NCBI GenBank assembly: GCA_964628285.1
Contig: CAZVNP010000023.1
Span: 1 to 47,220, forward strand
DNA length: 47,220 nucleotides
Direction of reading: 5' to 3'
From: JAPLDP01 sp964628285
Lineage (GTDB): Bacteria; Bacteroidota; Bacteroidia; Bacteroidales; JAGONC01
The notes below the pieces were generated by a model, which saw nothing but the letters and a program-made list of their open reading frames with translations, made no database searches and was not told the DNA's origin. A program made the position numbers and the translations under genes. Shown in pieces: positions 16,580 to 25,965 of this stretch. The first letter of the stretch is position 1. Each line of letters opens with the position of its first letter.

Positions 16580-17566
16580 ATGAAAATTTGCGTCACAGGT
16601 GCAACGGGATTCATTGGTGTTAATCTGACACTCATGCTGGCCGGCGATGGTCATACGGTGCATGTGTTATGCCGTTCCGAATCGAAAGCCGCATTGGTCC
16701 GGCATGCGAACGTGAAGATTTTCATGGGTGATATTCTGAATGAAGGGATCCTTTCTGATGCCGTCGCCACATGTGATGTGGTTTATCATCTGGCGGCCTA
16801 TGCCAAACCCTGGTCAAGGGATCCTGCCGTTTATTATGATGTCAACGTCAGAGGTACAAAGGTGGTTCTTGATACGGCAGAGAAGCTGCATGTGAAAAAA
16901 GTCATCATTGTTTCCACTGCCGGTGTCTTCGGCCCATCGTTAAACGGCATCCTGATTTCCGAGAAGACCATTCCTTCCGTCGGTTTCTTCACGGAATATG
17001 ACCGTACCAAAGCCCTGGCCGACGAACTTGTGAAAGCCTATGCCTCATCGGGCCCGGAGATCATACATATCCATCCGACCAGGGTCTATGGCCCCGGGCT
17101 GATGAATGAAAGCAATTCATTGACAATCATCATTCACAAATACATCGCTGGGAAATGGCATATCATACCCTCCGACGGTGAGAGTCGTGGAAACTACGTT
17201 TACATCGATGATGTGGTACGGGGGCTTGTGGCCGCCATGGATAAGGGCAGGATGAACGAAAGGTACATCCTGGGAGGTGACAATGTGACGTTTAACGAGT
17301 TTTTCACCACCTTAGGCCGGATATCCGGTCAAAACCACCGGTTGTATCATCTCCCCTATGCAATCATGATGGCCCTGTCGAAGGTGATGGTTTTCATGGC
17401 TTCCTTTACAGGTCTCACACCACCGATCACACCCGGTTTTGTGAAACGGTATCATTATAACTGGAATTTTTCCAGTGCAAAAGCCGAGAAAGAACTTGGT
17501 TATCGCATCACACCCCTTGAGGAAGGAATAAAAAAAACCATGGAATGGCTCAAACAAAAATATTAG
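16580..17566 (+). CDS. NAD(P)-dependent epimerase/dehydratase (extended SDR)
   Basis: A 328-residue extended SDR protein. The nucleotide-binding motif TGATGFIG is at residues 6-13, VVYHLAAYAKPW follows strand 4, and the catalytic pair is in TEYDRTKALAD (Tyr and Lys four apart), with HPTRVYGPGL after it. The overall pattern resembles the dihydroflavonol-reductase or 3beta-hydroxysteroid-dehydrogenase-like branch more than sugar-nucleotide epimerases, but the substrate cannot be assigned. It is tightly packed between the CPBP gene (7 bases) and a second SDR gene (1 base), so the two reductases probably act in the same process, perhaps lipid or isoprenoid modification (inference). Confidence 0.85.
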   Translation: MKICVTGATGFIGVNLTLMLAGDGHTVHVLCRSESKAALVRHANVKIFMGDILNEGILSDAVATCDVVYHLAAYAKPWSRDPAVYYDVNVRGTKVVLDTAEKLHVKKVIIVSTAGVFGPSLNGILISEKTIPSVGFFTEYDRTKALADELVKAYASSGPEIIHIHPTRVYGPGLMNESNSLTIIIHKYIAGKWHIIPSDGESRGNYVYIDDVVRGLVAAMDKGRMNERYILGGDNVTFNEFFTTLGRISGQNHRLYHLPYAIMMALSKVMVFMASFTGLTPPITPGFVKRYHYNWNFSSAKAEKELGYRITPLEEGIKKTMEWLKQKY

Positions 17567-17567
17567 G

Positions 17568-18455
17568 ATGAAATCTGTACCAATGAGAACATATACTCTT
17601 ATAACAGGTGCCAGTGCAGGCATAGGCCGGGCAATGGCATGGGAATGCGCCAGGCATAATATGAATCTGATCCTTGTCGCTTTGCCCGGAACAGGATTAA
17701 TGGAATTAACCAGGGAGATCAACCTGTCGGACGGAGTGAGAGCCGAATATCTCGAAATTGATCTGACCAGACAAGAGGCGCCGTACGAAGTTTACAAATG
17801 GTGCCACGATAACGGATACCGCGTTAACATGCTGATCAACAATGCCGGTATAGGCTATGCAGGCAGGATTGAGAAATATACGGTGGCTGAGATGGAGGAG
17901 ATGATCCATCTTAACATACGGGCGTTGGTTATGATAACCCGCCTGTTCATCCATGAATTGAAACAGCATCCCCGTTCCTATATTCTGAACATGGCCAGTC
18001 TGGGCTGTTACAGGCCATTACCTTACCGTAGTGTTTATGCTGCCTCCAAGGCTTTCGTTTATAATTTTACCCGGGCCATTCGTGTGGAGATGAAACACAC
18101 CAACATCAGCGTTTCGGTTTGTGCTCCCGGCGGTGTGGTGACCAACCCCAAAGTCATTGAACGTATCGAAGCAGGAGGTTTCATGGCACGCATATCAAAG
18201 TTGTATCCCCGGGATGTTGCATCCTATACCATAAAAAAATTGTTGAACGGCAGAGTCGTCATTGTACCCGGTGTCATGAACCGTTTTTTACTCTTTTTTA
18301 AGCCCCTTATACCCCTGAACCTCCAGTTGAAACTGCTTGAACCTATCTTTCGCAACGAAGGCATTCCCAATGGACGGAAAATGAAAAAAACATTACCAGC
18401 TCATGGTTCAAAGGAATATGAACTCGAAGAAACCGGTAAAGAAAAACAGGATTGA
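17568..18455 (+). CDS. Classical short-chain dehydrogenase/reductase
   Basis: A 295-residue classical SDR. Seen: TGASAGIG at 13-20, INNAGIGYAG in the middle, NMASLGCYRPLPYRSVYAASKAF carrying the catalytic Ser, Tyr and Lys (YAASK), and CAPGGVVT after it. The C-terminal tail beyond about 255 is basic and hydrophobic (FFKPLIPLNLQLK), suggesting membrane association as in DltE/YqjQ-like reductases. A second ATG at 17583 is an equally possible start. It starts one base after the preceding SDR stop and ends 21 bases before the M1 peptidase gene. Substrate unknown. Confidence 0.88.
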   Translation: MKSVPMRTYTLITGASAGIGRAMAWECARHNMNLILVALPGTGLMELTREINLSDGVRAEYLEIDLTRQEAPYEVYKWCHDNGYRVNMLINNAGIGYAGRIEKYTVAEMEEMIHLNIRALVMITRLFIHELKQHPRSYILNMASLGCYRPLPYRSVYAASKAFVYNFTRAIRVEMKHTNISVSVCAPGGVVTNPKVIERIEAGGFMARISKLYPRDVASYTIKKLLNGRVVIVPGVMNRFLLFFKPLIPLNLQLKLLEPIFRNEGIPNGRKMKKTLPAHGSKEYELEETGKEKQD

Positions 18456-18476
18456 CCACATCATAAAAAAATAATA

Positions 18477-20474
18477 ATGAAGTCATTTATCATCGGCATA
18501 ATAACTGTCATCATCACCTCCATGACAGTTCTGGCGCAGCATGATGTACCCATGAGAGGCAGCGAATGGTGTTCTTTACGCAAACGTCATCTGCCGGCCG
18601 TGCAGGTGGTGCCGCGAGGCCCTGATACGCCGCAGCACAGCTACGATGTTCTGTCGTACACCCTGAACCTTGACCTGTATTATAACTTCATCTCCCCGTA
18701 TCCAAAGTCCTTTACAGCCAGCGATATTGTGCACTTCAGGGCCGACAGCACGCTCAGCTCCATCAAACTGAACGCCGTCAATACCTCCTTAGGTATTGAT
18801 TCGGTCACTCTCGCGGGACTGTCATTCACTCATATCCAGGACACCCTCACCATCGTGCTTGACCAGACCTATTATCCCGGTGACGAGGCTGAAGTCAGGA
18901 TTTACTATCATCATAAGAATGTGTCGGATAATGCCGTTTACGTCAGCAACGGTTTTTTCTTCACCGACACTGAGCCGCAGGGTGCGCGGAAATGGTTTCC
19001 CTGCTGGGATCATCCTTCCGATAAGGCGACCCTCGACCTGACAGCGCGTACACCGGTCAATGTCAGGCTGGGCTCGAACGGCCGGCTGGCCGATTCGCTT
19101 AATACGGGAGTGGAGATATACTATCACTGGATCAGCCGTGATCCCATAGCCACTTACCTGGATGTGATCTCCGCCAAAGTCAATTATCAGCTGGATATCC
19201 TGTACTGGCCGCTGCCATCGAATCCCGACAGCCTTATACCCGTCCGGTTTTATTATAATCTGGGCGAGAACCCTGCACCGGCCGAGAACATCATCATGGA
19301 TATGACCGATTTTTATTCTCAGTTGTTCGGTCTTTATCCTTTTGAAAAAAATGGCTTTGCCGCCCTGAATAACCAGTTTGTCTGGGGTGGCATGGAAAAT
19401 CAGACACTGATAAACATTTGTCCGAATTGCTGGGGATACCAGAGCCTCATCGCACATGAATTTTCGCATCAATGGTTCGGCGATATGATCACATGCGGAA
19501 CCTGGGCCGATCTGTGGCTGAATGAGGGCTTCGCAACCTATATCGAGGCGTTGTGGATCGAGCACCTGAACGGTTACAATGCTTACAAGAATGAAATTGA
19601 CAGTGATGCCGGCTCCTATCTGGTTTCCAATCCCGGCTGGCCGATATCCGATCCTGCCTGGGCTTTTAATCCTCCTGGCAATGATATCCTTTTCAATTAT
19701 GCCATCACCTATCTCAAAGGCGCCTGTGTCCTGCACATGTTCCGTTATGTTCTGGGTGATGAGATGTTCTTTCATATGTTGCACGAATATGCCGCCGATA
19801 CGGTGAACTTCAAATACAAAACGGCCGTGACGCAGGATTTTGTCGCCAAAGTGAATGAAGTCACCGGGGACGACTATACATGGTTCTTCGATGAATGGAT
19901 ATATCAGCCCGATCACCCCATATACGAGAACACTTATAACTTTCAGGATGAAGGAGGCGGCTCATGGAAAGTGAACTTCAGGGCCAGACAGGTACAGACC
20001 ACCGCTCCTTTCTTTAAAATGCCCGTCGAAATCAAAATCATATTCACTGACCAATCCGACACGGTGCTTAGGGTTATGAACGACTCGAACCTGCAGTGGT
20101 TTTCCTTCACTTTTAATAAACAGCCCGGTCAGTTGCTTTTTGATCCTGACAATGAGATTGTGCTCAAAGTGAGCTCGACGGTGGTGGGTATGGAGGATCA
20201 AAATGAATCACAACCTTTTGTGGTGTGGCAAAACTCACCCAATCCGTTCAGACACACCACCACCATTGACTATCAGTTGCCTGTTAAAGCGCACGTGGTG
20301 GTAGCCCTTTTCGACATCTCCGGTAAGAGAGTATCCGTATTACTTGATACAGATCAGGATCGTGGCCGGCATTCAGTCGTTCTGCATGGTGATAACCTTG
20401 CGCCGGGCGTATATTATTACCGCGTGAATGCCGGTGACGCATCACGGACGATGAAGATGGTGGTCATGAAGTAA
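18477..20474 (+). CDS. Secreted M1-family aminopeptidase with T9SS sorting domain
   Basis: A 665-residue protein. The signal peptide covers about residues 1-21 (ends VLAQ). The M1 fold includes the exopeptidase motif GGMENQTL, the zinc site HEFSHQWFG at 327-335, and the third ligand Glu in NEGFATY about 19 residues on. After about 570 comes a short linker and a type A T9SS C-terminal domain: WQNSPNPF, VALFDISGKRV, LAPGVYYYRVNAG and a basic end. It should be exported by Sec, moved across the outer membrane by T9SS, and released or anchored at the surface to trim peptides. It is the last gene of the CPBP-SDR-SDR run. Confidence 0.95.
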   Translation: MKSFIIGIITVIITSMTVLAQHDVPMRGSEWCSLRKRHLPAVQVVPRGPDTPQHSYDVLSYTLNLDLYYNFISPYPKSFTASDIVHFRADSTLSSIKLNAVNTSLGIDSVTLAGLSFTHIQDTLTIVLDQTYYPGDEAEVRIYYHHKNVSDNAVYVSNGFFFTDTEPQGARKWFPCWDHPSDKATLDLTARTPVNVRLGSNGRLADSLNTGVEIYYHWISRDPIATYLDVISAKVNYQLDILYWPLPSNPDSLIPVRFYYNLGENPAPAENIIMDMTDFYSQLFGLYPFEKNGFAALNNQFVWGGMENQTLINICPNCWGYQSLIAHEFSHQWFGDMITCGTWADLWLNEGFATYIEALWIEHLNGYNAYKNEIDSDAGSYLVSNPGWPISDPAWAFNPPGNDILFNYAITYLKGACVLHMFRYVLGDEMFFHMLHEYAADTVNFKYKTAVTQDFVAKVNEVTGDDYTWFFDEWIYQPDHPIYENTYNFQDEGGGSWKVNFRARQVQTTAPFFKMPVEIKIIFTDQSDTVLRVMNDSNLQWFSFTFNKQPGQLLFDPDNEIVLKVSSTVVGMEDQNESQPFVVWQNSPNPFRHTTTIDYQLPVKAHVVVALFDISGKRVSVLLDTDQDRGRHSVVLHGDNLAPGVYYYRVNAGDASRTMKMVVMK

Positions 20475-20543
20475 TTGTTCCTGTTCCGGACTGATGACTT
20501 TTCAGGTCGGCAGGTCTGCGGGTCTACAGGTCTGCAGGCGAAG

Positions 20544-20560
20544 TCCCGCCGAAGGCGGGA
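20544..20560. terminator. GC-rich hairpin between convergent genes
   Basis: TCCCGCC-GAA-GGCGGGA is a perfect 7-bp stem with a 3-base loop, in the 112-base gap between the convergent M1 and Asp-box genes. CAGGTC/CAGGTCTG repeats surround it at 20503-20569. It may act as a two-way terminator, although no T tract follows; it also looks like a dispersed palindromic repeat. Confidence 0.5.
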
Positions 20561-20586
20561 TATGCAGGTCTTGCAGTTTATACCCC

Positions 20587-23500
20587 TTACTTTTGAATGA
20601 CAATTTTTCGGACGATCCTGTTATTACCGTTTTCAATCAGCAGAAAATAGATCCCATCAGGCTGATGTGTCAGGTCAAAGGTCAGCGTTTTCTTTCCTCT
20701 TAACGGCAGATATTTTTTCTCATAAACAGCTGTATTCAGCGGATTTAAAACTTTGATATCGACCACCGTGTTTTCTTCTGTGGTTACGTCAAGTGTGAAG
20801 ATGCCGTTTCCGGGATTTGGGTAAATTCTGAATGAAGTATTATCTGCAAGGGGATTCCCTATACCCACGCAGATTTCGGCCGTCACCGTATAGATCTCCG
20901 ATGATGTTCCTTCGCCGCAATCATTCAGTCCTTTGACGCTGATCATAGCCGTACCTGTCCAAACGTTCCAGGTCACCGTACCTATCGTACCCGTTCCGGT
21001 GATCATACCTGCTTCCGGGGGCATGATCTGCCAGAGGTACGACAGGGCGTCGGCAGCACCAGCCGTTTCATACTCTGAGGTCGATGTCAGGTTGGTGCAT
21101 ACGGTGTCGGGACCTGCGGGTGTTGCCGCCTGCCCCGGTATCGGATGGACCAGTATCACCAGCGGCTCCGACGGATCGCCTTCGCCACAGTCGTTCACGG
21201 TTATCACTTTCAGATCAGCGCTGCCGCTGAAGGTGGCATCCCATTGCACGCTGGCTGTGGTGTCGCTGAAATCGAGTGTTCCTGCGGTGGCGGGATCGAG
21301 CTGCCAGCCATAACCGGTGGCACCGGGGACGCTGTAAGTGGTGTATTCGCTACTACCCGGATTCTGACAAAGATCGGCAGGGCCTTCAGGCATCAATGCG
21401 GGATCAGGTACGGTAGCGATAGTCAGGGTCGCAGCGGCAGAGGCATTGCCGCAAGGCAACAGACCATAGGCCAGCAGGGTGAGTATGACCTGTCCGTTGA
21501 TGATGTCGTCAGTACCGGGGGTATAAATGGGATCAAGGAGGGTGTTGTCGTCGAATGACCCATCGCCGCTGCTCGTCCAAAGCAAAGAGGAGTAATTGAC
21601 AGCCTGCACGTTTTGGGGTTGATAGGTGTCGAAATTGCAGATGTTGGCGGTTTCTTCGAGGGTGACGACAGGCAGCGGCTGTATGGTCAGGATCATATCG
21701 TCGCTAACTGAATCGGTGCCGTTGTAAGCCGTGAGGGTGAGAGTGACGGTGCCGCCGGCTATATCCTGCTGCCCCGGGGTGTACACCGGGTTCAGGATGG
21801 TGTCATCGTCGAAGGTGCCGTCGCCGGAAGTACTCCAGAGCAACGACGTATAATAGGTGGCGCTGCCGGAGAGCTGACAGGTGTTATCTTCACAGATGGT
21901 GGCATTGGAACCGGCATTGGCCGACAGCTGTTGCAGCGGGGGGAAATCGATGTAGTCGATCCAGGCTGCATCATAACCGGATGAACCGCTGTCGTTTTTG
22001 ATATATTTCCATTCAAAGGTGTGCTCGCCACCGGTAGACACGGTAAATGCCTCATAACTCCAGTCCTCTTCGCCGCTCCATTCCTGTTGCAACTCATCAT
22101 CGATGAGGAACTGAAGCTTGTCGCCGCCAAGCTGTGACGAGACCTTTTTCCAGAAGCTTATTTGGGATGCAAAAGGTGAAGGCACCACATTAAGCTGTAT
22201 GATCAGCGAAGTGGACTGGTTGTCGAGGATGGAACCCGATTTGGCCGAGTAGGTGCCATTTCTGTAAACGGTGTTATCGATCACCCAGTCGGCATCGCCA
22301 CCGAAGGTCCAGTCATTTTTTGAAAAGTCACCGGTTTCAAAGTCTTCATCGGGTTGTGCCCCGGTGGTAAAGGTCCAGATGTCGCCGGTGGTCTGGCCGT
22401 AAGCATTAAATGAGTTGACACGCCAGAAATACTGTTGATCGAAATCAAAGTCATTGGTGGGGATATAAAAGGTGTCGGTGACGTTCAGCCCGTTCAGTAT
22501 ATTGGTGGGTGGATTATTGGTGCCGAGGTATAGTTCAAAGTAGGAGGAGCGGTTTCTGAAGTCCTTCCAATGCAATGAGGCCCATGGATATTGATTGATG
22601 GCGTTGTCGGCGGGGGAAGGATCGGATGCTTTCCGTGGTGCTGCCGGTGTTTCGTATGGTGACACATAGCTCATGGCCACGCCCGTGCGGTTATCGGTCC
22701 AGCAAGGGTATACGATGCCGCCTTTGGCACTGATGCCGAGATAATCGCCGAAGTAGTTTGCCGCCAGGCCGGGGATGGGCTGAGGAGTGAAGGATACATC
22801 GCTTACTTTGAAGTTGTCCCATGTCGCCCCTCCATTGGTGGAATTGGCGACCCATACTTCGCACTGGTTACCGGCCACATCCCTGTCGTCATAGAAGATC
22901 ACGCTGAGCGTACCTGTTTCCGGATCGCAGGTGATCCACGGGAAAAAGTGTTCTTTTCCCTGTCCTGACGGATCCTGGTTGATGCGTACGGGACTGGACC
23001 AGGTGCTGCCTTCATTGGTTGATTTAATCATGTAGACGTCGATGTCAGGTCCTGTATTGACACCGGGGACACCGATATTGGCCCACACGATATATATGTT
23101 TCCGTTATTGGGACCCCCGCTGATATCCACGGTCATAGAAGGGAATGAGTTGACCCTCATATTTTTTGAAGTACCTGACGAGCGTATGCCTTTGATATTG
23201 TTGATGGCTCTGATAGCCGGCTGGAAGCTCAGTCCGCCGGTTACCGATTTGGCAAAGCCGATGGCATGTTCATCGCCGCCGCCGTCATATACGGCAAAGG
23301 CGGTATAAACCTGTCCTTCGGGGCCGGTGTGGATGTTTACTCCCTGGCAGTTGCTGCCACCCACGGCGGAGCTTACGTTGACGGGTGACGACCATGTCTG
23401 CCCGTCGTCCTGTGAGACGGAGAGATCCACGTCGCCGTCATCGGCTCCACCGAAACAGGTCCAGACACTATAGAGATTACCTTCATAAGGACTGTCGGGA

Positions 23501-24150
23501 GAATTGTCGATCCACAGGTGGTTTTTATCGAGCAGGCTGCCGAATCCGGGCGGTTTGGCGGCTACCTGAACATAGGTCCACGATTGCCCTCCATCGACAG
23601 ACCGTGCCACCGTCTGCCCGCTCCCGTTATTGATATATCCGACAAAGTAATGACCATTAGTACCGATGGCTGCTGCGGGATCACCACTGTTGGTGCCGCC
23701 GGCGCCCTGGATGGAGCCGTCCCAGGCGTCACCACCGTCATGGGTATAGAAATAATCGGCGCCATAGAGCATCCCGACGGGGTTCTGTGTTGAATTATTT
23801 GAGTTGAGTGACGTGGCTATATCTTCGGGATCCACGAAAATGGAGTTCTCGCTTTGCGTGGAGTTTTCCTCTGTGACAGGCACGTCGGGTGAATCGGTGG
23901 TGATGGAGGTAGGGGCATTGATAGCCGATCCCGTATAGATGGCAGGGACAGGTCTCTGTGGGGGTGTCCGTGACACCAGCCCCAGCTCCGCCATGCGTAC
24001 CCAATATCCGATGTGATCAATGCGGGTGTCGGGCTGGTATCCTTCCGGAACCTTGCCGTCAGGAAAAGGATAATTTTGAGCCTTCACACACGCAAAGAGC
24101 TGAACGAACATGATGAGTAAAAAGATAAATGATGATTTGTACTTAAACAT
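20587..24150 (-). CDS. Giant secreted Asp-box (BNR) repeat protein with T9SS sorting domain
   Basis: 1187 residues. The N-terminal signal peptide ends VKAQ. From about 140 to 510 is a six-bladed-propeller-like region with Asp-box motifs SVDGGQSWTY, SQDDGQTWSS, STNEGSTWSS and STNGGATWDN. A fibronectin-III-like segment follows (residues about 525-610), then a jellyroll-like domain (about 615-755) beginning DEDFETGDF. Four PKD/Ig-like repeats follow, two of them near copies around LLWSTSGDGTFDDDT and LLWTSSGDGSFDDNT. The C-terminal T9SS domain has FRIYPNPGNGIFTLDV. The propeller resembles sialidases, but I do not see the catalytic set, so a binding or structural surface role is as likely. It is monocistronic by position. 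Confidence 0.9.
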   Translation of the reverse strand: MFKYKSSFIFLLIMFVQLFACVKAQNYPFPDGKVPEGYQPDTRIDHIGYWVRMAELGLVSRTPPQRPVPAIYTGSAINAPTSITTDSPDVPVTEENSTQSENSIFVDPEDIATSLNSNNSTQNPVGMLYGADYFYTHDGGDAWDGSIQGAGGTNSGDPAAAIGTNGHYFVGYINNGSGQTVARSVDGGQSWTYVQVAAKPPGFGSLLDKNHLWIDNSPDSPYEGNLYSVWTCFGGADDGDVDLSVSQDDGQTWSSPVNVSSAVGGSNCQGVNIHTGPEGQVYTAFAVYDGGGDEHAIGFAKSVTGGLSFQPAIRAINNIKGIRSSGTSKNMRVNSFPSMTVDISGGPNNGNIYIVWANIGVPGVNTGPDIDVYMIKSTNEGSTWSSPVRINQDPSGQGKEHFFPWITCDPETGTLSVIFYDDRDVAGNQCEVWVANSTNGGATWDNFKVSDVSFTPQPIPGLAANYFGDYLGISAKGGIVYPCWTDNRTGVAMSYVSPYETPAAPRKASDPSPADNAINQYPWASLHWKDFRNRSSYFELYLGTNNPPTNILNGLNVTDTFYIPTNDFDFDQQYFWRVNSFNAYGQTTGDIWTFTTGAQPDEDFETGDFSKNDWTFGGDADWVIDNTVYRNGTYSAKSGSILDNQSTSLIIQLNVVPSPFASQISFWKKVSSQLGGDKLQFLIDDELQQEWSGEEDWSYEAFTVSTGGEHTFEWKYIKNDSGSSGYDAAWIDYIDFPPLQQLSANAGSNATICEDNTCQLSGSATYYTSLLWSTSGDGTFDDDTILNPVYTPGQQDIAGGTVTLTLTAYNGTDSVSDDMILTIQPLPVVTLEETANICNFDTYQPQNVQAVNYSSLLWTSSGDGSFDDNTLLDPIYTPGTDDIINGQVILTLLAYGLLPCGNASAAATLTIATVPDPALMPEGPADLCQNPGSSEYTTYSVPGATGYGWQLDPATAGTLDFSDTTASVQWDATFSGSADLKVITVNDCGEGDPSEPLVILVHPIPGQAATPAGPDTVCTNLTSTSEYETAGAADALSYLWQIMPPEAGMITGTGTIGTVTWNVWTGTAMISVKGLNDCGEGTSSEIYTVTAEICVGIGNPLADNTSFRIYPNPGNGIFTLDVTTEENTVVDIKVLNPLNTAVYEKKYLPLRGKKTLTFDLTHQPDGIYFLLIENGNNRIVRKIVIQK

Positions 24151-24185
24151 GATAAGGTTGATTTTATAATTGATATTAGTTTAAA

Positions 24186-24200
24186 TTTACGGCGCGTAAA
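24186..24200. promoter_or_regulatory. Perfect 15-base palindrome upstream of the Asp-box gene
   Basis: TTTACG-GCG-CGTAAA is a perfect dyad 36 bases upstream of the start at 24150. No TAnnTTTG box lies in this gap. It could be an operator or the terminator region of the Pit gene upstream; nothing in the window says which. Confidence 0.35.
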
Positions 24201-24315
24201 ATTATAATAAAAATGTTATGTGCTGTTCCGCCGGTCGGTTTTTTCCGGTTCCTTAGCGGAATGTTATTTCTACAGGCTTTAATAACGAGCAATATAAATG
24301 AAATAGTCTGACAGG

Positions 24316-25305
24316 TCAGATAAAAATGGAGATGACCAAGTAAAAGAGCCAGGAGAAGAGCATGCTTCCGGGAATGGTCAGTACCCAGGCCCAGACGATA
24401 TTGGTGGCGACGCCCCACCGGACCGCCGACAGGCGTTTGGTCATGCCCACGCCCATGATCGACCCGGTGATGGTGTGGGTGGTGCTGACGGGTATGCCCG
24501 CCAGCGAGTTGCCGATGATGGTGATGGCCCCCGCCGTCTCGGCACAAAAACCCTGGAAAGGCTTCAGATTAGTCAACCCCATACCGAGTGTCTTGATCAC
24601 TTTCCATCCTCCGGTGATTGTGCCAAGTGCAATAGAGGTGTAAGTTGCAAAAATAACCCAGTTAGGCACATAAAATTCCGAACCCAGATAACCTGTCGTA
24701 TACAATAACACGGCAATGATTCCCATCGTTTTTTGTGCATCGTTACTGCCATGTCCCAGGCTGAAGATAGCTGAAGAGAATAACTGTAGTACACGGAATA
24801 AAGAGTCGACTTTTTTCGGCGATTTTTTCCTGAACAGGTACATGGTCATGACCGCCACCAGGTACCCCAAGGCCATACCGATGAGTGGTGACAATACAAT
24901 GAACAGCGCTACCTTAATAATCCCGTTAGCTATCAATGCCGAAGGTCCGGCCATGAACAGAATGGGCCCTATCAAGCCACCTATCAGGGCATGGGATACG
25001 CTGATCGGAAATCCCAGGTAAGTGCATCCATATACCCAGACAATAGCCCCCAGCAGAGCCGCTATGACAATGTATTCATTAACCATGTGGACATCCACGA
25101 TGCCTTTACCTATAGTTGTGGCCACATGAACCCCAAAAATAAAGGCAGCCGTAAAATTAAAGAAGGCCGCCCATAAGACGGCCAGCAAGGGTGAAAGTAC
25201 TTTTGTGGAAACGATTGTGGCAATGGAGTTGGCGGCATCATTCATCCCATTGAGAAAATCGAATCCCAGAGCTATAATGATTGTAATGATGACAATAGCT
25301 GACAT
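24316..25305 (-). CDS. pit: Inorganic phosphate transporter, Pit family
   Basis: A 329-residue inner-membrane transporter with about ten helices. The two inverted family repeats are visible: GFDFLNGMNDAANSIAT at residues 14-30, and the C-terminal copy with AGIPVSTTHTITGSIMGVG. ISVSHALIGGLIG lies in the first half, and GHGSNDAQKTMG is the second ND-containing motif. Pit carriers move metal-phosphate with protons (sodium in some members). It follows the DUF47 gene by 12 bases, the usual PhoU-like partner arrangement. A 6-bp dyad TCTGAC-AG-GTCAGA overlaps its stop codon. Confidence 0.95.
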   Translation of the reverse strand: MSAIVIITIIIALGFDFLNGMNDAANSIATIVSTKVLSPLLAVLWAAFFNFTAAFIFGVHVATTIGKGIVDVHMVNEYIVIAALLGAIVWVYGCTYLGFPISVSHALIGGLIGPILFMAGPSALIANGIIKVALFIVLSPLIGMALGYLVAVMTMYLFRKKSPKKVDSLFRVLQLFSSAIFSLGHGSNDAQKTMGIIAVLLYTTGYLGSEFYVPNWVIFATYTSIALGTITGGWKVIKTLGMGLTNLKPFQGFCAETAGAITIIGNSLAGIPVSTTHTITGSIMGVGMTKRLSAVRWGVATNIVWAWVLTIPGSMLFSWLFYLVISIFI

Positions 25306-25317
25306 AAAGAAATTGAT

Positions 25318-25965
25318 TTAGGCCACTTTGATGATGATTGTTTTCAGCACATCGGCCACATCTTCGATGCGGTCGGTAGCCCGCTCCATGGTCTGAATAA
25401 TTTCTTTTTTCTTGATCAGTTCAATGGCATCCTTCTCATTCTCAAAAAGATCGGATAAAATGATGTGATATAGATCATCGGCTTCGTTTTCTATCTCATT
25501 GATACGGATAACGGCTCGTGAAATTTCGTTGGGTTTTTTAAGCTTCCTGAGCTCTTTCACGGCCTTGTCGATTTCCCTTGTCCCCTCCAGGATAAGCTCC
25601 GAAAAAGTGATAAATTGCCTGGGAAATATTTTTGGTTTGTACAGTTTTATCCTCTGGCTTGATCCGTTGATGAAGTCAAGAACATCATCAAGGGTGAAGG
25701 CCAATTTGTGTACATCTTCACGGTCGAAAGGAGTGATAAAGGTGGTATCCAGTTCATCAAAGATGGTATGGGTGATCTCATCTCCTTTTGTTTCAAGGTC
25801 CTTAATATCCCTGAAAAGTGCTTCCCTGGCATCCGGATCCGTTGTCCCTATCAGCGTTTTGAATAATTCAGCTGTTTTGACGATATTCACCGATGACGAT
25901 TCGAACATCGGGAAGAATTTTTTTTCTTTGGGAACCAGTTTGCTAAAAATATTTTTCCAACTCAT
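25318..25965 (-). CDS. DUF47 (PhoU-like) partner of Pit transporter
   Basis: A 215-residue, all-helical cytoplasmic protein of the DUF47/PhoU-like family. Seen: repeated acidic-basic helices such as DLETKGDEITHTIFDELDTTF (residues about 50-70), TPFDREDVHKLAFTLDDVLDF with its conserved acidic metal-binding residues, and NEIENEADDLYH with the ExxxD pattern. In this family the acidic clusters bind metal and the protein is thought to regulate or couple Pit activity. It is the first gene of a two-gene unit with pit. No TAnnTTTG box was found upstream. Confidence 0.93.
   Translation of the reverse strand: MSWKNIFSKLVPKEKKFFPMFESSSVNIVKTAELFKTLIGTTDPDAREALFRDIKDLETKGDEITHTIFDELDTTFITPFDREDVHKLAFTLDDVLDFINGSSQRIKLYKPKIFPRQFITFSELILEGTREIDKAVKELRKLKKPNEISRAVIRINEIENEADDLYHIILSDLFENEKDAIELIKKKEIIQTMERATDRIEDVADVLKTIIIKVA

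Noticed and set aside
18822..19916. 364-residue minus-strand open frame
   Set aside because: It lies wholly opposite the M1 peptidase gene, whose zinc motif and T9SS domain are clear; the frame has no family resemblance.
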